64,000 nt of DNA from Bacillota bacterium (GCA_023460035.1 JAEWRN010000044.1:156033-220032); one strand, 5' to 3'. Shown: positions 41,656 to 50,548, counted from the stretch's first letter. Made by a program: numbers and translations. Notes: generated from the sequence alone by a model not told the origin.

Positions 41656-41687
41656 AAGCTTACCCTTTGCGGGGTAAGCTTTTTTTA
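41656..41687 (+). terminator. Intrinsic terminator of the cold-shock gene
   Basis: AAGCTTACCC (41656-41665) and GGGTAAGCTT (41672-41681) pair, followed by T7. Confidence 0.9.
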
Positions 41688-41802
41688 TTTGCCAAATTGA
41701 TATGCTGCCGCCGGGGCTGCGCGCATGGTATAATAAAAGTGTAAATTTTACCATTTGGCACCGTGCAAAAAACAGGCAAGTGCCGGTTAGAAGGAGGCTT
41801 TT

Positions 41803-42834
41803 ATGCAAAGCGAAGTGTTTGTGTTAAACGAGGCGCGGCAGGTCACGCTGACCAGTTATCTGCTGCAAAATGGCGGCGAGTTTCGGGCCGTGCAAAAGCG
41901 CCCCGCCGTACTGGTTTTGCCGGGCGGCGGCTATGAATTTTGCTCGGACCGCGAGGCCGACCCCGTTGCGATGCCCTACCTTGCGGCGGGGTACCACGCC
42001 TTTATTCTGCGCTATTCGGTAAAACAACACGCCATTTGGCCAAACCCGTTGCAGGATTACGAACAGGCCATGCAGCTGATTCGCGGCCACGCCGATGCGT
42101 GGGGCATTCGCAGCGACAAAATTGCAGTTGTCGGCTTTTCTGCCGGTGGCCACCTTGCGGGCTGTGCCGCCACGATGGCAAAAAGCCGGCCAAACGCCGC
42201 CATTTTGGGTTATGCCGTGTTAAGTGACGACGTAAAAGGCTGCTCTGTGACCGCGCCGGATGTGATTCGCGCTGTAGACCAGCACACCTGCCCCTGCTTT
42301 TTGTTTGCCACCCGCACCGACAACGTGGTGCCCATTGCAAATTCACTGCGCTTTATGCAGGCGCTGGACCGCTACGGTATTGCGTTTGAAAGCCATATTT
42401 ACGCCTTTGGCCCGCACGGCTTTTCTACCGCCGCCCCCTCGATACAAGGCCCCGACCCCGCTTTGTGTGCGCGCACCCCAAACTGGGTGCAGGACAGCAT
42501 TGGCTGGCTGCGCGACGTTCTTGGCGGTTTTGGCCCCAATGGCGACACTGCGCCGGCGTGCCCCGGCCATATTAACGACGATTACGAAGCCTTTTTATCG
42601 GCAGACTGCACGCTGGGCCACCTGCTGCAAAACCCCGGCGCGCGCGCCCTGTTGCAGCCGGTACTGCATACCGCCTTTGCCAGTGCCGGGGCGGGCGGCA
42701 CCGCGCTGAGCGAGGCCCAGTTGCTTAGCTTTGCCGCGCCCATGAAGCTGCGCGACGCGCTGGAGTTTGGCCGCATTTCTGCCGAAGAATTGCAGCAGTT
42801 ACAGGCGCAGCTTTGCAAGCTAAAAAACACCTGA
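41803..42834 (+). CDS. Alpha/beta hydrolase, acetyl-esterase (BD-FAE/Aes) type
   Basis: A 343-residue serine hydrolase. The oxyanion region is VLVLPGGGYEFCSDREADPV, the nucleophile elbow is VVGFSAGGHLAG (Ser near 112), and the acid and base are in ATRTDNVVPI and FGPHGFSTA, giving a Ser-Asp-His triad. It resembles intracellular carbohydrate or lipid acetyl esterases. The catalytic domain ends near residue 240. The last 100 residues, rich in Ala and Leu and including CPGHINDDYEAFLSADCTLG, are an unusual helical extension. AGAAGGAGG precedes ATG 41803. Monocistronic; substrate unknown. Confidence 0.85.
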   Translation: MQSEVFVLNEARQVTLTSYLLQNGGEFRAVQKRPAVLVLPGGGYEFCSDREADPVAMPYLAAGYHAFILRYSVKQHAIWPNPLQDYEQAMQLIRGHADAWGIRSDKIAVVGFSAGGHLAGCAATMAKSRPNAAILGYAVLSDDVKGCSVTAPDVIRAVDQHTCPCFLFATRTDNVVPIANSLRFMQALDRYGIAFESHIYAFGPHGFSTAAPSIQGPDPALCARTPNWVQDSIGWLRDVLGGFGPNGDTAPACPGHINDDYEAFLSADCTLGHLLQNPGARALLQPVLHTAFASAGAGGTALSEAQLLSFAAPMKLRDALEFGRISAEELQQLQAQLCKLKNT

Positions 42835-42888
42835 CGCACGCCAATGCCCGAACCCATACTTTCTTTTGGCTAAGCCCCCCACTTTATT

Positions 42889-42975
42889 GTTGCCGATTGG
42901 TTTAAGCCCTGTTTGAGGGCCAAAAGGTCAGCTTTAAAGCCGAGCAGCCCCCGCGTGCTGCCGCCGCGCAAGCTG
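42889..42975 (+). pseudogene. Decayed cold-shock gene fragment
   Basis: About 70 bp aligns by eye with the middle of the csp gene at 41538-41610: GTTGCCGA-GGTTTAAG, GAGGGCC-AAAGGTCAGCTTT and GAGCAG recur in order. One base is lost after TTTAAG, which breaks the frame, and neither the N-terminal nor the RNP half remains. It lies between the esterase gene and the MarR-MATE cassette, so it may mark an old duplication or insertion boundary. Confidence 0.65.
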
Positions 42976-43050
42976 TAAGAAAAGCGTACATTTTATTATT
43001 TGGTAAAGCGCCCAAAAACAAACCCCTAAAATCAAGACAGGAAGCGGCAG

Positions 43051-43110
43051 CTTGACAATAGTTCGGTTTCGTACTATAATCAAATAGTACGAAACCGAAC
43101 TATTGTCAAG
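43051..43110. promoter_or_regulatory. Perfect 60-bp inverted repeat containing a consensus promoter
   Basis: The 26-bp arms at 43051-43076 and 43085-43110 are exact complements around an 8-bp spacer (TAATCAAA). TTGACA (43052-43057) and TATAAT (43075-43080), both perfect and 17 bp apart, lie in the left arm and spacer. The MarR gene begins 11 bp after the right arm. Two dimer sites for the MarR protein, one over the promoter and one over the start region, are the likely purpose. Confidence 0.9.
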
Positions 43111-43121
43111 GGAGGTAAACT

Positions 43122-43562
43122 ATGAATACATCGCTTCGCAAGCAATGCGAAACCCTCAATTCTGCTATAAGCAAGGTAACTTCGTTATACGGGAAATGGG
43201 CAAAAAAGCATGGGCTTAATTATAATTCGCTCATGGTTCTTTATACTATGGAAGATGCAGAATGTCGCACCCAAAAAGATATTTGCGAAAAATGGATGCT
43301 ACCCAAAACAACGGTTAGCACCATACTGGCTGACTTTAGAAAAAAAGGATATGTTGTTTTTACATCCGAAAGCAATGACAAAAGGGAAAAAACAATTACT
43401 CTAACAAAAGAAGGCGAGGTGTTTTCTGCATCTGTTTTAACAAAGCTGCATGATCTGGAAGAAAGAGCTTTAGAGAAAATGGGGGCCACATTAAGCCTGG
43501 AGATGATAAATGGGAATGTTGTCTACGGCGATTATTTTGAGCAGGAGGTAGACAATGACTAA
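43122..43562 (+). CDS. MarR-family regulator of the MATE efflux gene
   Basis: A 146-residue winged-helix protein: CRTQKDICEKWMLPKTTVST is the recognition helix region and VVFTSESNDKREKTITLTKE is the wing. It overlaps the MATE gene by 8 bp, the same arrangement as MepR-MepA. Base composition is clearly more AT-rich than in neighbouring genes, with many AAA, ATA and TTA codons, which suggests horizontal acquisition together with the pump. GGGAGG lies just before ATG 43122. It probably represses its own promoter through the 60-bp inverted repeat. Confidence 0.92.
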   Translation: MNTSLRKQCETLNSAISKVTSLYGKWAKKHGLNYNSLMVLYTMEDAECRTQKDICEKWMLPKTTVSTILADFRKKGYVVFTSESNDKREKTITLTKEGEVFSASVLTKLHDLEERALEKMGATLSLEMINGNVVYGDYFEQEVDND

Positions 43563-44877
43563 CCCTTTAGCAAAGCAACACAACCTGTTTTCTTTGGTAA
43601 AATTTGCTTTGCCAAGTATGCTGATGATGTTGTTTTCATCTTTATATGTAATTGTTGACGGTATTTTCGTATCGCGCGTTTTAGGAACAATCGCATTATC
43701 ATCAGTAAATATGCTGTATCCTATAATTTCATTAGAAATGGCCATCGGCATTATGATTGCGGCAGGTGGCAGCGCAATTATAGCAAAAAAATTAGGCGAA
43801 AAGAATGAAAAATCAGCACGTGCTGATTTTTCATTCTTGGTGCTGGTGGCATTGATAGCAGGCCTTTCTATTGCAGCTCTTGGAATAATCGGTATTGATA
43901 CGGTGCTGTCTGTGTTAGGCGTAAGTGAGACACAATATGAATTGTGCCGTACATACGGCAGCATTCTGCTTACCTTCGCCCCTATGTTTATACTGCAAAC
44001 AGTATTCCAAGTATTTTTTGTCACCGCGGGTAGACCAACACTGGGCCTTACAGTAGTTGTTATTGCCGGGGTCACAAATATGGTGTTAGATTATGTGTTT
44101 ATGGTGCCACTAAACATGGGGATAGCTGGTGCTGCATTTGCAACAGGGATTGGGTATTGTATTCCCGCTATAACAGGGCTTGTTTTTTTCTTCAAAAACA
44201 GGAACGGCAGTCTATACTTTGTAAAGCCGCGCTTTGATGGTTCTGTTTTGCTTAAGGCCTGCACAAATGGCTCGTCAGAAATGGTGACCAACCTTGCTAA
44301 TGCCACTACGACTTTGCTTTTCAACTATACCTTTATGCGATATTGGGGTGAAAACGGCGTCGCTTCCATCACAATCATTATGTATTTCCAATATGTTTTC
44401 ACTGCAATTTATTTTGGATACTCTAACGGTGTGGCACCCGTTATCAGCTTCAAATATGGTAGCGAAGAGAAAGAGCAACTGCACAAGACCGTTAAAAACA
44501 GCATACTCTTTGTGGCAATCTCTTCTATTATTTCTTTTATCTTGTCACAAGCGGTATCCAGCGCGGTAATTTCTGTTTTTACAAGCTTAGAGAGTGCCGT
44601 ATATCGCATAACCTATGCGGGAATAAAGATTTATTCTCTTGCTTTTATTTTGATGGGCATAAACATCTTTGTTTCTGCGTTATTCACAGCACTGTCAGAT
44701 GGGAAGGCATCCGCTATTATTTCTTTCACAAGGACTTTCTTGTTTTTAGTCGCAATGATTTTGCTTTTACCACATATTGTTGGAGAACTGGGTGTGTGGT
44801 TGGCGGTTCCGGTTGCCGAAGCATTGGGCATGTTAGTGTCCATTACCTATTTAATTAAGGACAGAAACCGGTTTTAG
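43555..44877 (+). CDS. MATE-family multidrug efflux transporter
   Basis: A 440-residue protein with 12 helices in two related halves. Typical MATE features are SLVKFALPSMLMMLFSSLYV with VDGIFVSRVLGT in helices 1-2, AAGGSAIIAKKLGEKNEKSA, and FAPMFILQTVFQVFFVTAGR. It is of the MepA/DinF-like subgroup and exports cationic drugs or dyes with Na+ or H+. It shares the AT-rich codon use of the MarR gene that it overlaps. No further cassette genes or mobile element ends are visible. Confidence 0.93.
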   Translation: MTNPLAKQHNLFSLVKFALPSMLMMLFSSLYVIVDGIFVSRVLGTIALSSVNMLYPIISLEMAIGIMIAAGGSAIIAKKLGEKNEKSARADFSFLVLVALIAGLSIAALGIIGIDTVLSVLGVSETQYELCRTYGSILLTFAPMFILQTVFQVFFVTAGRPTLGLTVVVIAGVTNMVLDYVFMVPLNMGIAGAAFATGIGYCIPAITGLVFFFKNRNGSLYFVKPRFDGSVLLKACTNGSSEMVTNLANATTTLLFNYTFMRYWGENGVASITIIMYFQYVFTAIYFGYSNGVAPVISFKYGSEEKEQLHKTVKNSILFVAISSIISFILSQAVSSAVISVFTSLESAVYRITYAGIKIYSLAFILMGINIFVSALFTALSDGKASAIISFTRTFLFLVAMILLLPHIVGELGVWLAVPVAEALGMLVSITYLIKDRNRF

Positions 44878-44991
44878 AGGCAAAACAAGCTAAATTAAAA
44901 CACATGCTCTGTTCGTTAATATAGCGCCAACTGGCCCTCCACACCGCGCCCGCACAAAGGCACCTCACAAAGACAATTTAAAAAGGTTAAA

Positions 44992-45026
44992 CAAACGCCC
45001 CGTGTAAAAATCACACGGGGCGTTTG
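44992..45026. terminator. Bidirectional terminator
   Basis: CAAACGCCCCGTGT (44992-45005) pairs exactly with 45013-45026 around a 7-nt loop. It closes the seven-gene operon to the right on the minus strand. Confidence 0.85.
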
Positions 45027-45060
45027 TGCTGTTTTACTATGGCCAACCGGTGCTGGCCGG

Positions 45061-46278
45061 TTAATTTTCCGCCAGAATCTCGTCGAGCATTTTATCCACC
45101 TGCACCATGCTGCGCGGCAGATGGAACGGGCCTTTAAAGGTGCTGCCCTTGGTCGAAGGCTCGGTGGGCTTGCCGTCACGCCGCAAATACCCGTACCACT
45201 CGCCGTACTGCGGGTCGCTGAAATGTGCTTTGCAGTAATCGACCGTCTTATTAAACCAGTCGAGATATTTTTCGTCCTTGGTGTCGCGGTACGCCATCAG
45301 CGAAGCAATTAAAATTTCATTGTGCGGCCACCACAGCTTCATGTCATGCTCATACGCCTCGGGCGGGTTGCCCAGCGCGTCAATAAAGTACAGCAGGCCG
45401 CCGTACTCTTTGTCCCACCCGGCATTGATGGCATTGTTAAACACCAGCTCTGCCGTTTGGTGCAGTTGCTTGCCCTGCTGCCCGCCAAGGTAATTCGCGT
45501 ACTCCATCAAAAACCAGCTGCACTCAATGTCGTGCCCCGGGTTTACAATGCGCCCGTCGGTCACATCGGCCCAAAATTCGCCGTTTAACCCCACGTTTTC
45601 CAGCGTGCAGCCCAGCTGCGGCTTTACATGGTACTGCACAATCTGCGCGGCGGATTCTGCCGCATAGCGGTCGTACTCGGCGATGTGCTGCGGGTCGGTG
45701 CGGCGCAGCACGCTGGTGATGTTCAAAAAGATCATCGGGTTTGCCAGTGCGCGCCCGCTGCGCGTTGCCGGGATGCCCTTGGGCCCAAGGCCGGTGGGGT
45801 CGGCAATGTTGCCGTTATTGAGGTCGTAAATCAAATGGTAAGCGCGCCGGGCGCGGTCAAGATATTGCTGCTCGCCGGTTGCCGCATAATATTCTGCGTT
45901 GGCAATGGCGTAAAACCCCTCTGAAAAACAATACCGGCGCTGGCGCAGCGGCTGCCCCTTTGCGGTGACCTGAAAATACATCCGGTCCCCCGCTGCGCGG
46001 TTGATGCAGTGCTGCTCCATAAAATCAAGGCAGGATTTACTGGCCGCCAGCCATTCGGGCCGCGCACCGTAGCTATTGCACAAGTAGGCATAAGTCCACG
46101 CACAGCGCCCCTGCATCCAAACACTTTTATCGGTCGAATACACCCGCCCGGTGCGGTCCACACAGGTGTAAATGCCCCCGTTTTCTTTGTCCATGCCATG
46201 GGTAAGCCAAAACTGCGCACTGCTATCAAGCTGCCCGCGCACCCAAGCTTGCGTCTGCTTTAGTTGTTCTTTGTCCAT
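45061..46278 (-). CDS. AGE-family (N-acylglucosamine 2-epimerase / cellobiose epimerase-like) enzyme
   Basis: A 405-residue (alpha/alpha)6-barrel protein. Family landmarks are YTCVDRTGRVYSTDKSVWMQ, YCFSEGFYAIANAEYYAATG, NPGHDIECSWFLMEYANYL with its catalytic His (near 246), and WWPHNEILIASLMAYRD with a second conserved His. AGE-family enzymes invert C2 of N-acyl sugars or of free sugars such as mannose and cellobiose. It is the last gene of the ROK-hydantoinase operon. AAAGGAAG precedes ATG 46278. The sugar substrate is unknown. Confidence 0.88.
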   Translation of the reverse strand: MDKEQLKQTQAWVRGQLDSSAQFWLTHGMDKENGGIYTCVDRTGRVYSTDKSVWMQGRCAWTYAYLCNSYGARPEWLAASKSCLDFMEQHCINRAAGDRMYFQVTAKGQPLRQRRYCFSEGFYAIANAEYYAATGEQQYLDRARRAYHLIYDLNNGNIADPTGLGPKGIPATRSGRALANPMIFLNITSVLRRTDPQHIAEYDRYAAESAAQIVQYHVKPQLGCTLENVGLNGEFWADVTDGRIVNPGHDIECSWFLMEYANYLGGQQGKQLHQTAELVFNNAINAGWDKEYGGLLYFIDALGNPPEAYEHDMKLWWPHNEILIASLMAYRDTKDEKYLDWFNKTVDYCKAHFSDPQYGEWYGYLRRDGKPTEPSTKGSTFKGPFHLPRSMVQVDKMLDEILAEN

Positions 46279-46338
46279 TCTTTCAGGCTTCCTTTAATTG
46301 TTGGTTTTGGTGCCTATCTGCGGCACACGGCAAAAGGG

Positions 46339-47700
46339 TCACACCGGTTGATATTCGTCTAAAAACACACCGTTTGCTTTTAGTGTCGTGCGCAGCTGGT
46401 CGGTGTCAAGTTTATTGGCGGGTTGCCCGGTTGTAATGCTTTGCGCCGCCGCAGTGCCCGCCGCCTGTGCAATGCCCATCAATACCGGGGTCACCCGCAC
46501 CGCAGAGCATGCCACATGGGTGGCGCTAAGACAGCGGCCCGCCACGACCAAATTTTCAATTTTGTCGGCAATCAGGCTGCGGTAAGGGATGGAATACCAG
46601 CTGCCGGGCTTTAAAAACTTATGCACGGTGTTGCCGCCGTCGGGCGAATGCACGTCAATCGGGTACCCGCCCATTGCAATCGCATCCGGGAACATGACAT
46701 TATCGGTCAAATCCTCTGCCGTCAGTTTGTACACGCCGTCGATTTTGCGGCTTTCGCGTATGCCAATGTTCGGGCCAGAAAATGCAATCTTGCAATGCTC
46801 GAACCCGGGGATGTAGTTGCGCAAAAAGCGCAGTACCTCCTGCACCTGTTTTCTGCCCTCAATCTCGGCCGCAGTCAGCTCAAACGGGTCGACTGCGCTG
46901 TGTTTTGGGATGCGGGTCATATTAACCACATACTCGCCCTGCGTGTTGGTTTCAAAGCACAGCACGGTGTCGCGGTCGATGTGGAACTCGCCCGCGTCCT
47001 TTGCCGCCTGCACCCGGCTGAACGCGCCCGAAATATCGTAATGCGGCAGCTCGCGCAGGTTGCGCGGGGTATAACGGGCCATGTCGTCAAGGTTATTCAG
47101 CACATAGTCGCACACCTTATCGCGGTCGACCCCGTAAACGTGGAAATTCATCGTCATCGGCTGTGCAAGGTGGTCTTCCTCGCGGCCATACACACTGGTC
47201 ACACCGGCGGCGGTGGCAAGGTCGGCGTCTGCCGAAGCGTCGATGAACACCCCGGCCGAAAGCTCGTAAAAACCGCCCTTCGTGTACACGGTGGCGCTGC
47301 TGATTTTGCCGTCCACCACCGTACAGCCGGTAAACACCGTGTGGTACATCAGCACCACACCGGCCTCTTGGGCCATGTCCTCCCACACGATTTTCATGCC
47401 CTCGGGGTCAAATGCCGTGGTGGAAGAGCAAAAGCCCACCGCGTCGGGGATATGCCCGGTAGAAAAGCCGCGGCGCACCATTTCGGCTTCCATCTCCTGC
47501 GGGATGCCGCAGACCACCTGCTTTTCGCCCGCGTGGTACGTCATTTGCGGGCCGGTGCCGCAGGCGGTCAGCGCGCCGCCAAGGTAGCCGTTTTGTTCAA
47601 TTAAAATAGTCTTTGCTCCGCCCCTTGCACTGGCAATCGCCGCAACGGTGCCCGCGGGCCCGCCGCCAACAACCACAACATCATAGCTGAGTTTTTTCAT
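46339..47700 (-). CDS. FAD-dependent oxidoreductase (FAD_oxidored family)
   Basis: A 453-residue flavoprotein. An N-terminal dinucleotide fold VVVVGGGPAGTVAAIASARG (8-27) is followed by LIEQNGYLGGALTACGTG, a motif pattern of the PF12831-type oxidoreductases often found in carbohydrate loci. GVFIDASADADLATAAGV and NLVVAGRCLSATHVACSAVR contact FAD. Its start overlaps the end of the HExxH gene by 20 bp, so translation is coupled. In this operon it probably oxidises or dehydrates the intermediate handled by the hydantoinase-like enzyme; no direct evidence exists. Confidence 0.88.
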   Translation of the reverse strand: MKKLSYDVVVVGGGPAGTVAAIASARGGAKTILIEQNGYLGGALTACGTGPQMTYHAGEKQVVCGIPQEMEAEMVRRGFSTGHIPDAVGFCSSTTAFDPEGMKIVWEDMAQEAGVVLMYHTVFTGCTVVDGKISSATVYTKGGFYELSAGVFIDASADADLATAAGVTSVYGREEDHLAQPMTMNFHVYGVDRDKVCDYVLNNLDDMARYTPRNLRELPHYDISGAFSRVQAAKDAGEFHIDRDTVLCFETNTQGEYVVNMTRIPKHSAVDPFELTAAEIEGRKQVQEVLRFLRNYIPGFEHCKIAFSGPNIGIRESRKIDGVYKLTAEDLTDNVMFPDAIAMGGYPIDVHSPDGGNTVHKFLKPGSWYSIPYRSLIADKIENLVVAGRCLSATHVACSAVRVTPVLMGIAQAAGTAAAQSITTGQPANKLDTDQLRTTLKANGVFLDEYQPV

Positions 47701-48253
47701 CTGCCCTCTCCTTTTCTGCCGTCAGTTCATAATAAGTGCGCGCAAACGCGTGGGCGCCAATCTCTGAAAGTGCGCGCACCCCCGTTTTACCAAGCTTCAG
47801 CGGCCCGATGCAAAGCATCGACACCTGATACTCCCGGCTGGTGAGGCCCAGCTGGGTACACTCTAAAAAGTGGAAATACTCGTGGCTCAAAATGACATTC
47901 AGCGCCGTTTGCAGCGCAAGGCCGTTTTGCTGTGCCCACAGCCGGATGGAGCCAAGGTACAGCTTAATTTCGTTTTTGCCCGACAAATAATCGCTGAAAT
48001 AGCGCTGCTTGCCCACAATGTAATCTTTTTCAAGCTGCTCGCAGTCAAGGCCGCTGCGCTGGGCAATGGCAAAAAAATTGGTCTCGCCGCCCCACTGCTG
48101 AAATACATTGCAAGCCGCCTGTTCGCCCTTTTGCCAGGCGCTTTGCACAATGCGCGCCCTGTCCTGTTGCGGGATGCGGGAATAGCAGACATCATAGCTC
48201 AGCTCTTGCAATGCAAGCTCTTTGCCGGGGAACGGCAACGTATAATCCGGCAT
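47681..48253 (-). CDS. Putative zinc metallopeptidase-like protein (HExxH)
   Basis: A 190-residue protein without signal peptide or membrane helix. The central helix carries LSHEYFHFLECTQLG, an HExxH zincin motif, and downstream SEIGAHAFARTYYEL could supply the third ligand. The rest resembles no family that I can name. It lies between the hydantoinase-A-like and FAD-oxidoreductase genes. ATG 48253 has AAAGGAGG seven bases upstream; GTG 48259 is an alternative. It could process a protein, or be a small metalloamidase acting on the pathway substrate. Confidence 0.6.
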   Translation of the reverse strand: MPDYTLPFPGKELALQELSYDVCYSRIPQQDRARIVQSAWQKGEQAACNVFQQWGGETNFFAIAQRSGLDCEQLEKDYIVGKQRYFSDYLSGKNEIKLYLGSIRLWAQQNGLALQTALNVILSHEYFHFLECTQLGLTSREYQVSMLCIGPLKLGKTGVRALSEIGAHAFARTYYELTAEKERADEKTQL

Positions 48254-48270
48254 TCCCACCCCTCCTTTTA

Positions 48271-50424
48271 TCAGGCGTCCACGCGCTTTGTGGCCGCAAC
48301 AATCACCTGTTCCTGTGCGCCGCAGCCCGCAAGCTCCACATTGCCAAGGCTATAGATTTGGGTGTCGCTGGTCAGCCCGGACAGGTCAATGATGCGCTTG
48401 CCCAGCACCACATACAGGTTGGGCAGGTTGGCACCGCCGTCGTTGTACTCGGTCAGCTCTTCCAGCATCCACGCCGCGTCTTTTTGCCAGCCGCCCACGG
48501 TGGACTGCCGCACCCATGCGTTGTTTTTTTGCAGCCGGATGACACCCTCGTCATCAATCAGCCGCAGCGGGCGTGTTTTTTTGCGCACAAGGCCCAGCAG
48601 CTTTTTTTCTACCCGGTCGTACTGCACCGCAACCATGGTGCCATTTTGGGCAGTGGCTTCCAGCTTCTTTTTTTCTGTGCCAAGGTTTTCCGCCACAATT
48701 TCAAACAGCTGGTCCTGCGTCAGGTTTTCGTTCAGCCGGTCTTTGCTGCGCAGCTCGGTAGCGCCCACCGCAATCGCGCGCAGCACATTGCGCTGGGTAT
48801 CCACCTCTACACTGACTTCAATCGTGCCGGGGGCCGCACCGTTTTGAATTGCTTTCAGTTCCGCCTCACGGCGCACACTGATGATGTCCTGGTCCGTCGG
48901 GTTCGTCACCGTGCGCTCAACCATGTCACGCACCATGGCAAGGGCCACGCCGATGGTGGAGATGACCGGCGCGTTTTGCGCAATGCGGTGGCGGTGGCCC
49001 ATCGTCTCGGCCAAATGCGGCACCACGGTGGCGGCACCGCCGCCGCCACCCACAAACAGGGTGGTGCGCGGGTCCATACTGTAATCCTTCATCAGCTGTG
49101 CTGCAACTTTTGAGTTTTTTTCTGCCGCAAAGGCCAGCACTTTTTTGGCCGCTTGCTCTACCGTGCAGCCCATCTGCGCCGCCAGCGGCTGCCATGCGCG
49201 CACCGCGGCCTCTTTGCTGCCGTAGGCGTAATCACCCTCGTGCACATAGCCGGCAATGTTGGCGGCGCCCGCCATCGTCAGGGCCACCTTGACCCCGTTA
49301 TCGCATTCAATGCAGGCGTACTCCGGGTCGGTGGGGGTGGGGTGCACCGCCACAAGGCGCGGGTTACTGATGGCCTGCGGGTCGGAGTAAACTTCGTATT
49401 CCAAATTGGCAATATGGGCGCTGCGCGGGCCGGTGCCCACCGCTTTGCCGTTTTCCAGCTGTACCATGCTGCCGCCGCCAATGCCCACGGTGCGCACGTC
49501 CAAGCTGTTGAGGTAGGTTTTGTGGCCGCCCACTTCGGCGTATTGAATCATCACCTTGCCGTCTTTGACGCAGGAGATATCGGTGGAAGTACCCCCCACT
49601 TCAAAGAAGATGCCGTCGGTCAGCTTTTCGTACATTAGTGCGCCGGCAACGCCGGCCGCCGGGCCGGACAAAATAGTCAAAATGGGGCGGTTGCGCACCT
49701 CTTCCACCGTCATCACGCCGCCGTCGCACCGCATGACCATCAGCGGGCTTTTAATGCCTGCGTTCTGGATGCTGCGCTCGGTCATCGTGGCAGCTTCCAG
49801 CATTTTGGGCATGATGCTTGCGTTGACTACCGCCGTGCGGGTGCGGATTTTAAGGCCGTACAGCTTTGAAATGTCGTTGGTGGCGGTACCCGGCACCCCC
49901 AATTCGCTGCACACCTGCACCGTGGCAGTCTCGTTCGCGGGGTCGTCCACGCTGAACGCCTCGGCCGCAACAATGCTGGTTGCGCCGCCCGCCAGCAGGC
50001 TTTGCACTGCAGTCTTGATGTCCATCGTCAAATCTTTTGACGCGCCGGTGTCCACATAGCTGTTCTGGCTGGGCAAAAATTTGCCCGGCGCAAGCTCAAT
50101 GTTGCCCATCGTGGTATCCGATTTACTTTTTGCCCCCTGCAAACCGCTGCCCAGTGTGACAATGCCCACACTGGCAACGTCGCCCTCCAGCAGTGCATTG
50201 GTAGCCTGCGTGGTGCCATGGGCAATAAAGGTCACATCGTCGGGCTGAATATTGTGTTCTTGCATCACACGGTGCAATACCTCCACAATACCGGCTGCAA
50301 CGCCCTCCTTTGCCGTATGGGTCGTAGGTACCTTTACCGTCCCAATCAACTCGTAAGTATCGTTGTTGATTGCGACGGCATCGGTAAACGTGCCGCCTAC
50401 GTCGATGCCAATGCGCACTTTCAT
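48271..50424 (-). CDS. Hydantoinase/oxoprolinase A (HyuA)-family ATP-dependent enzyme
   Basis: A 717-residue protein of the HyuA/oxoprolinase-A group. The actin-like ATP site begins RIGIDVGGTFTDAVAI, followed by FIAHGTTQATNALLEG, RPILTILSGPAAGVAGALMY, FFEVGGTSTDISCVKDGK and GGGSMVQLENGKAVGTGP. A C-terminal extension includes FVGGGGGAATVVPHLAE. Relatives open cyclic amides (5-oxoproline, N-methylhydantoin, caprolactam) or carboxylate ketones using ATP. They normally pair with a HyuB subunit, which is absent here. AGGAG precedes ATG 50424. It is transcribed after the permease gene. The substrate is unknown. Confidence 0.9.
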   Translation of the reverse strand: MKVRIGIDVGGTFTDAVAINNDTYELIGTVKVPTTHTAKEGVAAGIVEVLHRVMQEHNIQPDDVTFIAHGTTQATNALLEGDVASVGIVTLGSGLQGAKSKSDTTMGNIELAPGKFLPSQNSYVDTGASKDLTMDIKTAVQSLLAGGATSIVAAEAFSVDDPANETATVQVCSELGVPGTATNDISKLYGLKIRTRTAVVNASIMPKMLEAATMTERSIQNAGIKSPLMVMRCDGGVMTVEEVRNRPILTILSGPAAGVAGALMYEKLTDGIFFEVGGTSTDISCVKDGKVMIQYAEVGGHKTYLNSLDVRTVGIGGGSMVQLENGKAVGTGPRSAHIANLEYEVYSDPQAISNPRLVAVHPTPTDPEYACIECDNGVKVALTMAGAANIAGYVHEGDYAYGSKEAAVRAWQPLAAQMGCTVEQAAKKVLAFAAEKNSKVAAQLMKDYSMDPRTTLFVGGGGGAATVVPHLAETMGHRHRIAQNAPVISTIGVALAMVRDMVERTVTNPTDQDIISVRREAELKAIQNGAAPGTIEVSVEVDTQRNVLRAIAVGATELRSKDRLNENLTQDQLFEIVAENLGTEKKKLEATAQNGTMVAVQYDRVEKKLLGLVRKKTRPLRLIDDEGVIRLQKNNAWVRQSTVGGWQKDAAWMLEELTEYNDGGANLPNLYVVLGKRIIDLSGLTSDTQIYSLGNVELAGCGAQEQVIVAATKRVDA

Positions 50425-50517
50425 GTTGTTTCAATCTCCTATTCTGGTTAACTGCCGGGTCTCGTTCACAACCGGCCCCGGGGCGGGTACTCGCCCTGCC
50501 CCCGGGCGGGCTGTGAA

Positions 50518-50548
50518 ACAGGGTGCTGTACCCGGTACGGCACCCTGT
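50518..50548 (-). other. Intra-operon hairpin
   Basis: ACAGGGTGC (50518-50526) pairs with GCACCCTGT (50540-50548), enclosing GTAC/GTAC, in the 145-bp gap between the permease and hydantoinase genes. No strong T-run follows, so an mRNA-processing or stabilising role is more likely than termination. Confidence 0.55.
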
